Below are positions 1 to 12,505 of a DNA stretch of 64,000 bases, in pieces. A program made the translations under genes and the position numbers. Location: NCBI GenBank assembly GCA_024741835.1, contig JAENRP010000054.1:75193-139192 (forward strand). The letters run 5' to 3'. Below the pieces are notes generated by a model. The model was not told the DNA's origin and made no database searches. It was given only the letters and a program-made list of their open reading frames with translations. The stretch's first letter is position 1. The number at the start of each line of letters is the position of its first letter. Origin of the DNA: Diplocarpon mali (Eukaryota > Ascomycota > Leotiomycetes > Helotiales > Drepanopezizaceae).

Positions 1-37
1 AAAAAACCTGCCGTCTCGGGTTGCAGGTCCAGCCAAC

Positions 38-2037
38 ATGTTCGAACTCTTCACCCCCCATCACCCCGAGAATCATGAAGTAGATCCGCGCATGTGAGTC
101 GAGCCAGCTCCCGCCGCCGCATCCCCCTCCTAAACAACAAACAGGACCAAGCTGCAACTGGCCGAGCACAAGATCAGCCTCCTGCCATGGATCGTCTCGC
201 CCTTCAAGGACAAGCCGGACGACGACATGACCCTCGAGCTGCGCCATGAATCCGATCCGCTGGAGCTGTTTTTCGATCTCTTCTTCATCGCGAACCTGAG
301 CACCTTCACCGGCGAGCACTCCATCGTCGACACCTCCACGCTCGTGGCTTACATCGGTCTCTTCGCCATCCTGTGGTTCACCTGGTTCCAGATCACGCTG
401 CACGACGTGCGCTTCGGCATCGACTCGGTCTACGAGCGCTGCTGCAAGGTGGTGCAGTTCTTCATCTTCGTCGGCTTTGCCTTTGTCGGCGACGAGTTCA
501 ATCCCGGCAGCAAGGAGCACAATAACACGGTAGGCCGTCCCCTCGCCCTCTAGCCCTTGTCTGAGTGGTCCGCGGCTAAACGGGCGCGTCGGTCGCAGAA
601 CTTCCGCGTCCTCTGCATCCTCCTCTTCGCCAGCCGGATCCTGTTCGCCGTCCAGTACGGCGTCGCCCTCTTCTTCATCAAGACCAAGACGAAGCAGCTC
701 ACCCTGCCCGTCTCGATGATCATCACCGCCCTCGTCCTGATCGCGGGCGCCTTCTACTCCATGACGCCGGCCTTCGCCCCCGAGTCGGGCAACGGCCTGC
801 AGATCTACTACGTCTGGTACATCATCCTCGCCATCGAGTTCATCCTCATCATCGGCTTGTCCTCGATCTGGCGGCAGCTCAGCTTCAAGAAGACGCATCT
901 GATGGAGCGTATGGGCCTGCTCACCCTCATGGTGATCGGGGAGGGCGCGATCGGCGTCACCAAGACGGTCTCCAAGCTGATGGGCGAAGAGGATGGCCTG
1001 AACTTTGAGGGATCGGCTCTGGTAGTCTGCATCCTTCTCATCCTCGTAGGCTCCCCCCTCTCTGCTCACGGCTACGCGGGCGCGGAAACTGACGCTCTCG
1101 GGGGTAGGTCTTCCTCTGGATGCTGTACTTTGACAACAAGCCGATGCATCACTACGGCACGATCCGTCAGCAGGTCTGGTCCGGGCTTCACTTCCCCTTG
1201 CATCTGGGCATCGTCGGTGTCGTCGAGGGCTCGCAACAGATCGCCCTCTCGCGCCAGATCTTTAAGCGCTTCGGCAACCTCGAGGACGTCGTCCACAGAG
1301 TCTGCGTCAAGCAGCACCTCGAGGGCCCCGCCCTGAGCGGCCCCATCCTCGCCGTCCTCAAGAAGATGAAGCTCTCGGACAAGCTGGAGAGCAAGGACCA
1401 GACCACGCTCGTCGTGCAGGAGATCCAGACCCTCGCCAACATGACGGGCGTCTGCTCGCCCGCTAACACCACGGACGCGCCGGGCCGGGGCGAGTTCCCC
1501 GCCTCCTTCACCGACGTCATGCTCGACATCCTCGGCGCCATCTTCCAGTCGACCGGGATCGACATCCCCAAGGGCGCCGACCCCACCGAGCTCGCGCGCT
1601 CCACCTTCACGACGGTGTACATCTACTACTGGGCCTCGGTCTGGCTGACGCTGTCGTGCTTCGCCGTGCTCTTCTGGATCACCCGGCACAAGGACCACCG
1701 CGTCGACTTCTTCGACCGCGTCGCGACGTACACGCGGGCCGCGGCCGCCCTGGTCGCCGCCGCGCTGACGCCCCTGGCCGCGAGCGAGATCGCCGTCTAC
1801 TACTTCATCCGCAGCCCGGCCATCCTGCCGACCGCCGCCGGCCTCCTGTTCCTGGTGGTCTGCTGCGACCGGTTCGGGCGGCAGGTCAGCGTCCGGAGAT
1901 TGAAGAAGCACCACCTGATCATCCGGAACGACGAGGAGGATCCCAAGGGCGCGGGGGCCACGGGCGCCGTGGCGGAAGGCTTGGTCAGCTCGCAAGGCTA
2001 CCTCCGGTCTCATTCCTCGGACCTGGGACACCGGTGA
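38..2037 (+). CDS. LtrA-family (low temperature requirement A-like) multi-pass membrane protein
   Basis: Four exons are inferred: 38-93, 145-529, 599-1045 and 1108-2037, giving about 605 residues. All three introns have GT-AG borders (GTGAGT, GTAGGC and GTAGGC donors) and the frame stays open throughout. The ELFFDLFFIANLSTF stretch near residue 60 is the recognisable signature of the bacterial/fungal LtrA family, and several hydrophobic segments follow (LFAILWFTWF, IILAIEFILIIGL, LLTLMVIGEGAIG). The family is found in bacteria and widely in fungi; it is an integral membrane protein and its molecular function is not established. The frame is also open upstream of the ATG at 38 to the window edge, so the true start could lie outside the window. 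The C-terminal part (exon 4) is GC-rich and has a further membrane region before a basic tail. No functional partner is adjacent. Confidence 0.85.
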
Positions 2038-3190
2038 GGCTCCTGGGGAGTGATGGTATGCGCTGCCCTCGCGGCCGTCGGATGAGCGCCCCGCGGATCA
2101 TCTGGTCGCGGCCGACGACCAACTTGCGGGTCCCCGCGCTCTTCTCTTCTCTCCCTCGCCCGCCGCTGGCCGGCGTGCCAGGCGCGCTTCCTCCGGACGG
2201 TCAGCGATCCAGCAGCCCCCCTTGCTCCTGGGCCCGCTGCGCAGGCTCCTTTCGTGCCGGCGGTGACCTGTCCCCTTTTACGTGGGCGAGCCGTGGCGCT
2301 CCCCTGCCTGCTCTCGGCAGGCCGCCCGATTTCTCTGGTTCCGGCGCCCGCACATCATCCTAGGGGCTGCCGGATGTTAATGGATTGTAATTGCCCCCGC
2401 AAGCGTCGGTCCCCGACCGACGCGAGGGGTGCTGCTCCGGGTCACGCAGTTGACGCATGCATAGCGTAGAGGGAGAAGCGGCTGTATATAGAATAGAACT
2501 CTCAAGCGTCCTCGAACGTTCATCTGGCGAGTATGCTCCCGCCGCAGACGCCCGTTTGTGCCCTGCCCCCATCCGTGGCGACGTGACAGTGCCCGATCAG
2601 ATCTCGGCGCTGCTGAGAAACCACCGCCCTTTGCGCCGCTCGGGAACTCGGCGACGACATTCCCTCCCCCCCCTCTCGTGTATGCGCCGACCTCTCGCGC
2701 GGTCTCCCCCGGGTGTCGAGCGCAACGCAAGTCACCATGTGCGATCGGTTGAACTCGCCCGCGCCGTATTCTGTGCCGGCGCGATTGCCTCGCACACCGC
2801 CGGCGGGGCAGACGTGGAGCCGGGCGCGAAGTCCTCTCTGCGTCGGGGCGCATCCCGCAAACCCAATCCTCTACCCCAGGGGACGAGGCCGCGGAGAGCC
2901 TCGACGGCGAGTCTGCCCTCCCCGGGTCGACGCGCGCGACCGCAGTCGACGACGCCCGCCGTCCCACGCACCCGATGCCCGCCCTCGCGGATGTATCTGC
3001 CTCTCCGCCGGAGACGTCTCGAGGCGATCCCCGCCGCCTTGGGGACTTTCTCGCAGCGTCTCCGAGCCCGTGGGTGTCGAGATGGGGATCCCGCCGCCCC
3101 AAGCTTAACCAGATCCTCGGCGACGCGAGAGACGACGTCGAGCGAGGCCGCCTCGCCAGTAGCAAACCTGGCTCTCCGAAGCTTCGTGCT
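2038..3190. other. GC-rich intergenic DNA, no supported gene
   Basis: This stretch is GC-rich and several frames are open by composition alone, for example a plus frame at 2457-3320. The translations are rich in Arg, Pro, Ser and Ala and resemble no family. No convincing intron set or start context was found. It probably holds the 3' flank of the LtrA gene. Confidence 0.5.
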
Positions 3191-3198
3191 CAGCATTA

Positions 3199-3420
3199 GA
3201 GGGTGGGGGAGAGGGTGGGGGAGAGGGTGGGAGAGAGGGCGGAGAGAGGGCGGAGAGAGGGAGGAAGATAGGGCGGAGAGGGCGGAAGAGGGCGGAGAGG
3301 GCGGAAGAGAGCGGAGATAGCGGAGAGAGGGCGGAGAGAGCGGAGAGAGGGCGGAGAGGGCGGAGAGGGCGGAAGAGAGCGGAGAGGGCGGAAGAGAGGG
3401 CGGAAGAGACGGGACGCGGT
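3199..3420. repeat. Purine-rich low-complexity tract (GGGCGGAGAGA-like)
   Basis: About 220 bases on the plus strand are almost only G and A with scattered C, built from degenerate GGGCGGAGAG and GGGGGAGAG units. The open frames across it on both strands are compositional artefacts. Such tracts can form triplex or G-quadruplex structures, but that is inference only. Confidence 0.85.
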
Positions 3421-3559
3421 GCCTCAACAGCCACCGAAGAAAAGCGCCCTGACCTCGTGGTCTCACCCTCTCGCCTTCCGACAACTTCGTGTTCCTATTG
3501 ACTGAAGCCGGGACAGGATCTCTCACTCTGCGCTGGCGCATATTTGGTTCGGACTGATT

Positions 3560-4265
3560 AGACTGGTGTAGTTTCGGTTGGGAGCTTGCATAGTTTGTAT
3601 GGTATTTGACAAGGTATTTACTTGGTCGATTAGCCAGTTAGCATATAGCTCTTGTTAAAGGAGAGATGAAATGTATTACTGATTCTGACTTGCCACTCTT
3701 ATAGGGTTTTCTTAAAAGCTTGCTATAGCATATATAGTATTTAACAAGGTATTTACCTAGTCAATCGGCCATTTAGCATACAACCCCTATCAAAGGAGAG
3801 CTAATATATAACCTCCTTCCAACCGATCAGTATAGTATAGTTTCAATTAAAAGCCTCCTATAGCCTATATAGTATTTAATAAGGTATTTACCTAGTCAAT
3901 CGGCCATTTAATATAGAACCCCTATTAAAGGAGAGCTAATATACAACCTCCTTCCAACTGATTAGTATAGTATAGTTTCAGTTAAAAGCTTTCTACAGCC
4001 TATATAGTATTAGACAAAGGTATTTACTTGGTCATTCGGCCATTCAGCATAGAACCCCTATCAAAGGAGATCCAATATACAACCTCCTTCCAACCGATCA
4101 GTATAGTATAGTTTCAGTTAAAAGCCTCCTATAGCCTATATAGTATTTAACAAGGTATTTACCTAGTCAATCGGCCATTCAGCATAGATCCCCTATCAAA
4201 GGAGATCCAACATACGCTCCTAACCGACTAGTAAAGTATTCCTTCTAACCGATCACTAAAGTATT
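3560..4265. repeat. Tandem array of five diverged ~135-bp units
   Basis: The phrase GTATTTAACAAGGTATTTAC recurs at about 3602, 3738, 3872, 4007 and 4143, spaced 134 to 136 bases. Each is followed by a shared CAATCGGCCATT, CCCCTATCAAAGGAGA and CCTCCTTCCAACCGATCAG run. Differences between units are mostly C/T and G/A, and the array is rich in TpA, as expected after RIP. It carries no open frame of note. Confidence 0.9.
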
Positions 4266-4924
4266 CCTACAAAGCTTGCGACAGCCCGTGTGGTCTCTTC
4301 CAAGGGTATCTGCTCGAGACCCGGGCTATTCGGCGTCCAACTCGCGTCTCTCGGGAGAGCTGGCGCTGCTTACTCGCACTCGTTGTATGGTTGCGACCAG
4401 ATGCCTGCTCTCGCCCGCAGCGGGGCTCTGGCGGTCGGGAGCGCCATCTCGCCAGATGTCAAGGATCCTGTGCGGCGTGAGACTTCGATCGAAGCTTCAA
4501 CGCATGCGCGTGAAAACCACGGAACATCGTGGATATGGGAATCCGAGCTGCAGGGGGTTCCCATCTTGAGTGGAAGCCCCCGTTCTGCTCGTTTGATCCT
4601 TCACTGATTCCCATACCGGGTCCTCGGATCCCCGTTCGACGATCCAAGGAGACGTAGAGACAAGAGCAGAGCATGAGATTTTGTATATACTACAGGCAGC
4701 CGGTGCCCAGGGGACTAGGTATCCCCACGCTCCGAGAAGGTATCCAGATCCATCGCCTTTGCCCTAGGCCAGTCTGTCGGCGAGTCCACCACCCCAACTG
4801 TCCCGTCCCGTTCAATCCAACCCCAGCAGAACGCCATGCCGACTCGCTCAGGCAGCCACCAAGATTTACAGATCATCATCGTCGCACGTCCACTCGTGTC
4901 TCGTCTCGCAGGTCTTCCCCCCCA
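4266..4924. other. Intergenic, 3' flank of the deubiquitinase gene
   Basis: This is mixed-composition DNA downstream of the minus-strand MINDY gene. Small overlapping frames at 4276-4607 show no family resemblance. Nothing else is recognised. Confidence 0.4.
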
Positions 4925-7706
4925 TCACATAACAACACAGTCCCTCTCCTTCGTAGCCACCTGCGGCGGCTGCCTCGACGGCCCGGCCCCGCGACCACCC
5001 CGTCCGGGATACGCTCCCATCCTAGACCCCGATCCCTGCGGCATACCCCGTCCCATAGGGCCTCCTCCCACCGCCGCCGGGTTCGCCGGAAGAGCACTCG
5101 TTCGCCCGTCCGAACCTCGACTGCCTCCGACAACTGCAGCTCCAGGAGCAGCACCAGCTCCCCCCGGACGGGCACCAGGGTGGCTCGGGTGGCTTGCCGG
5201 CGGCAGATAGGCAGTCTGTCCAGCTGCGTGTTCGTAGCTGGGCGGCGGGGCCTCGGGACCTGCTTCGGCATCGACCGAACGTGCGCTGGGAGCGGCGTCT
5301 GTGTGATCCCGGCGTGGTGGGAACGCGGGCCCAACTCCGGCAATCGGGTTTGCGTCGGAAGGACAGCCACGACCACGCCCGCCGCCCCCGCGTTGGGAGA
5401 CGGGGATGCCGGCCCCGTCCTGGGCCGGGCCCTGTTGTTGAATGTACTGCCGACTCTGCTGCGTCTCGCGTCTCCTTCGTGCCGTCTCCACACGGTGTCG
5501 CTCCTCTTCTTCCTCTTGCAGCTGCAGGGCGAGCGCAAGATCGTGGTCTTCCTGCTCCGTGATGGGGGATTTGGCGCATGGAGATGGATGGGGTGCTGAG
5601 CCGGGCCTGGCTCCGTGGCTTTCTCTGCGACCGGTGACCGCAGTCCAGCCATCGACGAGATGAGCTTTGGAGGGCTCCGGAGCGCCCGGTGCGCCGCCAA
5701 CGAGCCGGAAGTCGCCGGAGAAGAACTCGGCCCGCTCGCCGGTGATGTCGACGAGAGACTCCCAGACCACCTCTTCATGCCCCGCGTAACCCAGGTCGGT
5801 GACTAGCTGGAGGAGCTGGAGGCTGTCTGGGTGGCGGTAGAGGGTAGAGAAGTGATCGTTACGAAACAGAATGGCCACTGCCCCCGGCGCTATCGATGCG
5901 GTGATGGTCGCCAGACCGTAAGGTGTCAGCTGTGTTGCGTTGCTGGCGAAGAAAGCCTTGATAGTAGCAATATCCTCGAGGGTGGTTTGCTCTTCGACAC
6001 TCAGCCCTTCTGCCTGTAACTTCGCCTCGAGGACTTCTTCTTGAAACATTACATGCTGCGCGTCTTCGTACGACTTCGCCGTCCGATTCAGTGCCGCATA
6101 GGCCGGCGATCCCACCTCGGCGAGCCACCCGTGGATGAGGGGGACCGAGAAAGTGCTGTAGAGCGTCATCTCTCTTGTCTCTTCGAAAGAACCTGGAAGC
6201 GGAGGTTCCCGGTCGCTCGGGGGAACGCGTGACATGGAGTTGCGAGGATCGTTGGGCCCTTTCGCTGGGGGCGCGGGGACGAAGCGAGGGTTGACGTTCA
6301 TACCCGTGTGCAGGGTCACCAGGAATGTGTATAGATCGCTGACATCTGGTAGCTCTTGGGCAGCATCGCCGCGTCGGCCAGACATCAACTCATCGAACAC
6401 GGCATCCAAGAGGAGCCCCAGACTGACTTGTTCCCGTGACCGCAATGCATCCACCAAGGCCGTCTCGACTTCGGCTGGCGTCGAGAGCGTGAGAGCGTTG
6501 ACTAGAGCCAGCAGCGGACATGGACCATTGGCGTTCTGCACGAGAACAGGGGATACTCGAGGATTCTGTGCGGCGTGGACATCGTGCCAGGTGATTTTCT
6601 TGATCTCGTACATTTCTCCATTTTGTTTCCGGGTATCCGGGCTCCGCAGTGACGGCGGGCATTCCGCCTTGCTTGTCGTGACCACTGGCCTCGGAGGTTG
6701 GGGCGGCGGGAACTCCTGAGATTTTCTTGGTGGAAGTGCTGGGGCTTGCTCATCCACACATCTATCGACCGCCTGGCCATCACGGCTAATGGTTCCACTC
6801 TGCTGTGCCCCAACAGGTATCGGATCATGATCGATGAGATTCCACCCCTCGCCTTGCTGCATCGAGTCCTCTGGTGTTAGACTCAAACTGTGCACGGCTG
6901 GATTCTGCTGTGATGGACGGGCTTGATCATCCCATGCGTGCCAGTCGTCTCTGATCTGCTCCATGGTCGACGCCTTGTCTGGGGGCATCTCATGCACGCC
7001 TGGTGAGGGCTCGTCCTCGTCCCAAGCTGGCGATTCCGGCTCGTCTATATCGATCAGGACTGCGTGGGTATCGAGTGGAGGGACCGGAGGTGCAGCTCTG
7101 GCAGGGGCAGCGGCTGCCCAAGCATCGTTCCCGCAGTCTTGTCTCGGGATAGATGGCACCAGCGGCTGGGCCGTGACCTTTGAGTCTAGAGCCGGTTGCC
7201 ATGGATTCGCGCTTGGCTTCGTGAGGGACAGGCTATTGAATTGCTGCGTGGGTATCGAGTCTGGCCGTGTCAGTCTAGCCTGCACAGAGTGGTGGGTACA
7301 TACCGGTCGAGGAGCTCCGAGCAGGAGAAGCTCTCCTCTCGCCTCTACCCCAAGCATCCACACTACTCTCCTCCCCACTGACGTTCCCACTATTCTGCCT
7401 CCTCAGGTATGGATTCGTCGTCGCCGTCGCCGGCCGCAGCATCTCCTGCGAGCCACTCGGCGTGTATCCCCGTGGTCCGACTCGCAGTACATCCGGTAGG
7501 CCGGCGATCTTGCTCTCCTCGGCCTCCCCGGGCCAGATATTCTTGACATCTACGGCAGAGTCCACCGGCGTCTGGCCTCGCGATGCCCCAATGCGGAGAG
7601 GGGCCGGCGCGTTCGCGAAGGTCGTGGAGACGGGGTACGGAGGAGGGACGGATTGGGGAGCCCGCGCCGTCTCCGCCAAATGAGGCACCGGTTTTCGGGT
7701 GACCAT
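4925..7706 (-). CDS. MINDY-family (DUF544) deubiquitinase with C-terminal CAAX box
   Basis: Two exons on the minus strand, 7706-7304 and 7260-4925, give 912 residues. The 43-base intron has a GTATGT donor, a CTGAC branch-like site and a CCAG acceptor. The start MVTRKPVPH joins in frame. The catalytic region begins with ITWHDVHA near residue 357. QNANGPCPLLALVNA (residues 376-390) carries the catalytic Cys382 with the preceding Gln376, and FRNDHFSTLYRH carries His604. MINDY enzymes trim K48-linked polyubiquitin. A helix near the C-terminal third, EQEDHDLALALQLQEEEEE, matches a ubiquitin-interacting MIU/UIM motif. The tail ends CVVM, a CAAX box predicted to be farnesylated, which would tether the enzyme to membranes. 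The N-terminal ~330 residues and the C-terminal Pro/Gly/Arg region look disordered. Confidence is high for the family and moderate for the short intron. Confidence 0.9.
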
Positions 7707-10523
7707 CTCGATGTTGGGGACGTCGATGTGAAGGAGTCAAGAGGTTGGAAATCTGCGAGGCTGTTCCTGTGGCCAGGGACCGACTTTGGCGCAGCTCGAT
7801 GCTGGTGTTTCGGACAGGGGCGGTGCGCGATGCCAAGTTCGTCCGAGAGTGGCTGTGTGTTCCTCCACGGTGCGACGAGGAACCTGGCTCCAGCACGGGT
7901 TCGCGGACGAGCTTGAATGCAGAAGCAGAAGCAGAGGCAGAAGCTGAAGATGAAGCTGATGTTCTTCTCGGGTTGTGCTCGAGTCCAATCTTGCCCCTCA
8001 AGAGCCGGAGGCGGACGGTCGAGGCTGAGCTATGGCCAGAGCTATTGAAGGCGGAGCTGGCAGTGTCGTTGCGGTGATCGAGGCAGATTGATGCTGGTAT
8101 CGTGGGTTGGATTTGGCCATGGATGAGCCTCACGCAGCGGTTGCGCGGTTGCAATGTTCGCCCTCGCGAGAAAAACACATGTACCCGTGGTGGCGATGCT
8201 CGTTTTTCTGGTCAGAGCAGCGGCTGGGGGAGCATCGGGATGTTGATGAGATCATGCTGTGCTTTGGTAAGGGAGCAGTCCGAGGAGGGACGGCGTCCAG
8301 GAACTTACGGAGGCTGAATCGAGCCGTGAGGAGCAGAGGCAAATGCAGCGAGTGCCGCGGATTCTCGGACTGCAAATTCTTTTCTGGTGTTGTGGTCTGA
8401 AACGGCTTGGACCTGGTACCGGGGATTCCGTCAGGTCAAACTCAAATGCGGATATAAAAATCCAGCCGCCCGTTGGATTCTGATTACGTAAGTACGACGA
8501 TGCTGTCTAGGATCTGCTCGGGAGACTTGTCTCCTCTGGGCCTAGCCTTGTCACCCTGTCCAGAGCCAGCTCGTGGTCCGGGCTTTTTTCTCGTCCTGCT
8601 CAGAGAGCCTGGTGCTGTTATATGATGCGCGCAGTCTCATCACAAATGCATAGAAAAGGCTGCAATGATTGCTCTCTCTTGTCGGGTCGGACTCTCCAAT
8701 GCTGATTGAGGACCCGGGGTTTGGCTTCCAGACGAGCCCAAGATCATACGGGATCAGTCATTCCCCACCTCATTGCCTGGAGGATTGTTTACCAGGCGTC
8801 GGAATGTTTCGCAAAGAGAGTTCGGCGTAGGCCTGCCCGGATCGCCTCGCACGTAGCTGTAGGCTTCGCCGGGTGGGATACCGACGAACCAGAGGATGAC
8901 TCGGCGAATAGCTGGAGCAGACAAAGACTCGGGGGCTCTCGGGCTGCGGGGGGAGACTTTGGGTTGACGGCCTCGTAGCCAGGAGTTCCAGCGGCATCTG
9001 TCAATCATCCAGGTTGTCCTGAAACCGGACTGGCACACGATGTCGAGACAATGTCCAGAGCTCTACGCAAGGGGGTGGGAAGCGCGCGGCGGGCACTTGC
9101 AAACTATCCATACTGTACTGAGAATAGACGATGCCGCCATCTCAAGGCTCACACCTCAATTCAACACCATGAATTTCGCCCGAGTCTGTGTCGACACGCG
9201 TAGTGGAATAATGCAGGGTACATCCGCATATACCTGGTCCCTACGCAATCGTTACCCCAGCTACCCAGATTCCCACGAGGACTTGTCGGCGGTCTCTTTT
9301 CCTGCTGGAAGTCGTCGCTTAGCGCTTAGCGAGGTTGTTGCTGTCGCGCGGGCTCCTGCGACGGAGTATCTCGCCGACGTGCACGGTACGAAGTTCACAC
9401 CTCGCGTCCTAAATATAGCTCGGCAGGTGGTGGCGCATAGTCGATAGACTTCTCGTCGGCCTCGAAATAGATCGGCAAGGTCGTGTGCCCGCAAGTGTAC
9501 AGGGCCGGTTGTGGATCTGACGCCAGGGCTTGTCAGAAACCCGTCGGAGGTCCGGGTCACACGTATGAGTTCCTGTGGCTAAGGGCTGTTACGACTTCAA
9601 TCAAGCCACCACGCGATTGTTAGAAGAGATTATCCATGTGTTTCCCTCACCCCACAATGTTTGATGGCGGAGATATCTTCAGGTGCTGTGAGTTTGGCCA
9701 AGACACTTGCGTATATGGAGGAGCGGGGCCAAGTCAGTATAGCCAGTAGTCTGAGTTGCGCTTGACTTGTTAGATAAATCGTAGAGCTGTGTACTTGGTA
9801 TAGTCTGGCGATATCAGTCCCGTGACCCAGGCCCTATCAACTCCACAAGGTGGTAGCTTGTAGCTGCTCGGGAGGCTCGGTTATCCTTCTACAATCAACA
9901 AACAGCTTCATTGGTTTGCTCCCGTGGCAGTGCTCGCTTGCCATAAAAGCTAGTTGTGTCGCCGGGTGCGTGGAGGCCACGCGGCGTACATACGTACACG
10001 CCTCTGCCATGGTACCGGGGAACGTTTTCATATCAGGGATTGGCTTTCGACAGAGAAACTCGGCAAGTAAATGCGATGCTCAGTGAGGGCTCCCGAGCTG
10101 TGCGGGACAGGATGCCGTGTGATAACCAACTAGGACGCCGCAAGCCAGCATCGGCTCGCTTGCACCGAGAGACGAGGACGTTGATAAACAAAGCATCGAG
10201 CTATCCCACAAACACACCCATCCCGACGAGCGTTGGCGATCATGACCGGTCTGAGATGTTGTGTAGATGCGACTCCTCCAGGTCGATTATGATCATGGCA
10301 ATCAATCGTAGTATTGCTTGTGCCTACGTAAACAAACGAAACAGAAAACCCAAAACATGACCAGCTCGCACCGGGCCGACAGTAAACCCGGCATAAGGCT
10401 GAGAAGGAAAACTTCCGCAAGGCTGGCGTGACCCCACCACTACGCCTCGAGAACTTCAATCTGCCTCCGCCTGCGCCAATCGCCCCGCGGCTCTCGCCAA
10501 ATAATATATCTTCTACACTGGCG
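7707..10523. other. Intergenic between divergent MINDY and TRM6 genes
   Basis: This is probably the 5' region of both neighbours. Around 7915-7960 there is a GCAGAAGCAGAGGCAGAAGC-like low-complexity run. On the minus strand at 9515-9411 a well-formed short frame follows a CTGAC...GTCAG acceptor-like signal and reads PALYTCGHTTLPIYFEAD before a stop. It could be the last exon of an unrecognised small gene, but no upstream exon was found. The rest shows no gene. Confidence 0.35.
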
Positions 10524-12505
10524 ATGCACTCTCTCGTGCAACCAAACGCCTGGGTTGTCCTCCGCCTCCCCAACGAGTCCCTCAAAATTCTCCAAGTAGC
10601 GCCCAACACGTTCGTCCTCCCCCTGCGCCCGCGCTCTCACTGACAGCCCCCAGGATAACCTCCCTCCCCAAAATCGGCACATTCCCCTCGAACCTCCTCA
10701 TCGGGCGCCCATACTACAAGACTTACGAACTGCTTGACCGCCTCCCGGGCCACAAAGACTCCTCCTTGCGAATCGTGGCCGCGGCCGAGCTGCACGCCGA
10801 CACGATAGCAGAAGAGAATGCCGCCGCAAACCCATCGCTCAGTGCAAATGGAGGCAACGATAACGAGGACGGCATCCCCCTCGGCGGCGACGGGGTAGAG
10901 TACCAGCTCGTGGGCCCCGACAACGAAGTCATCATGCGCTCGAACCGGGAAACCATCGATTCCTCGGCTCACCAGACGCTCACCATGGCCGAGATCGAGA
11001 CTTTGAAGCGCGAGGGCACGGGTGCTGGGAAGGACTTGATTGCCAAGCTCATGGCAAGCCATCTGGGAATCGATCAGAAAACGGCCTTCAGTCTCGCGAA
11101 ATACAAGCTGCTGAAGACGAAAAAGTATCTGAGACGCTTCACGGTGCTGCCGGTGGACGTGCCCACGTTGACGCGGTGGATAGCCGAGGAGAAGGACACG
11201 GGCAAGATCTTGGAGTTGAGGGAGGAGATGCTGGCTCTGGCTGGGAGCTGGGCCAACGTGCATTTCTCCTCTGCGCTCCCTACGCAACCTGATCTTGCCG
11301 GAGGAAGGTGGCTGGTAGTCGACGAGACGGGGGGATTACTCGTTGCTGCGCTCGCTGAGCGGATGGGTATATTGTACCCCTTATCCCCCGACGACGCCAT
11401 GTCAATACAGGAGGCAGAGGAAACAGAGACGCCGCAACACAACGACCGCCCGTTGGCAACAAGCAGCACGCTGACCCTCGTCCACGCCAACGCCCAGCCC
11501 AACGTCAGCCTTCTGAAATACTTCTCCTACGATCCAACGACCGCCTCTCCGGCGACGCCCACCCCGCACCCCCTCTCAACACACCTACACACCCTATCCT
11601 GGCTCCAACTCGTCTCCCCCTCCCTGGACACCACTTACAGTACGGCCATTCCCCTCCTCACGTCGGAAGAGCTCTCGTCCCTCAAATCGGGAAAAAGAGG
11701 GACCTACTACCGCAAACTGCGGCGCCACACCCGCGTCAAGAACATCGTAACGTCTACCCGGGCGGGGAATTTCGACGGCCTGGTCGTAGCATCGCACATG
11801 GATCCGGTGTCGATCCTAAGACATACCATCCCACTACTCCGCGGCGGGGCGCAGGTCTCCATCTACAGCCCGACCATCGAGCCCCTAGTAGCGTTGGCAG
11901 ATGTCTATTCCACGTCTCGCAGGACGGCTTTCATCCAAGCGCCCCCCCAATCCTTTCTCGCTCTACTACCAGACCCCGGCCCGAATTCAACACCGGTAAC
12001 ATCGTCGGTACCGGCTGCCGACCCCAATCCCACGACGAGCCCGCCCCTAGAACAACCCCCCGCCCGCAACCCGGACACCTGGCCCGGATCCCCCGACTTC
12101 CCCCTCAACCCAACCCTCCTCCTCTCGACCTCCGTGCAGTCCTGCCGCCTGCGCCCATGGCAAGTACTGCCCGGGCGCACGCACCCGTCCATGACGGGCA
12201 AGGGCGGCGCGGAGGGCTACCTGTTCACGGCGACGAGGGTCGTGCCGGCGAGGGGGCGGGTGGAGGCGAGGGGCAAGTTTGTGAAGAGGCGGGTGGAGTT
12301 GGAGGGTGCTGCGAGAGCGGGTGCGCCGAGGGAAGGTCGGGGTGCGGACGGGAAGAATGGAGAGGCTGTGAAGCGCGCAGCTGATGGGGACGAGATTGGG
12401 AGCGGGGATGGGGAGCCAACGGTCAAGAGGCAGAAGAACGTTTCGCCGCCGGCCTTGGGGAAAGGGATCGAAGAGACGATCACGGGACGCGATGAGAGGA
12501 GATGA
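10524..12505 (+). CDS. TRM6: tRNA (adenine(58)-N1)-methyltransferase non-catalytic subunit TRM6/GCD10
   Basis: Two exons, 10524-10609 and 10654-12505, are separated by a 44-base intron with a GTTCGT donor and a CTGAC...CCCCCAG end that splits a Thr codon. The product is 645 residues. The N-terminus (VQPNAWVVLRLPNE, then LPKIGTFPSNLLIGRPYYKTYEL) and the segment IAKLMASHLGIDQKTAFSLAKY with KYLRRFTVLPVD are diagnostic for Gcd10/TRM6. With the catalytic subunit TRM61 it forms the nuclear heterotetramer that makes m1A58 in tRNAs, including initiator tRNA. A low-complexity Pro/Thr insert precedes the C-terminal GAEGYLFTATRVV block, and the tail is basic. An in-frame ATG at 10428 is an alternative start; 10524 was chosen because homologues begin just before VQPN. 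It converges with ARPC3, 413 bases away. Confidence 0.92.

Noticed and set aside
1072..2031. A 319-codon minus-strand frame opposite the LtrA gene
   Set aside because: It is a shadow of LtrA exon 4; the plus frame has the family signature and splice continuity.
2457..3320. A 287-codon plus-strand frame and long antisense partners
   Set aside because: GC-rich DNA keeps all frames open. The translation is Arg/Pro/Ser-rich, runs into the purine tract and shows no motif.
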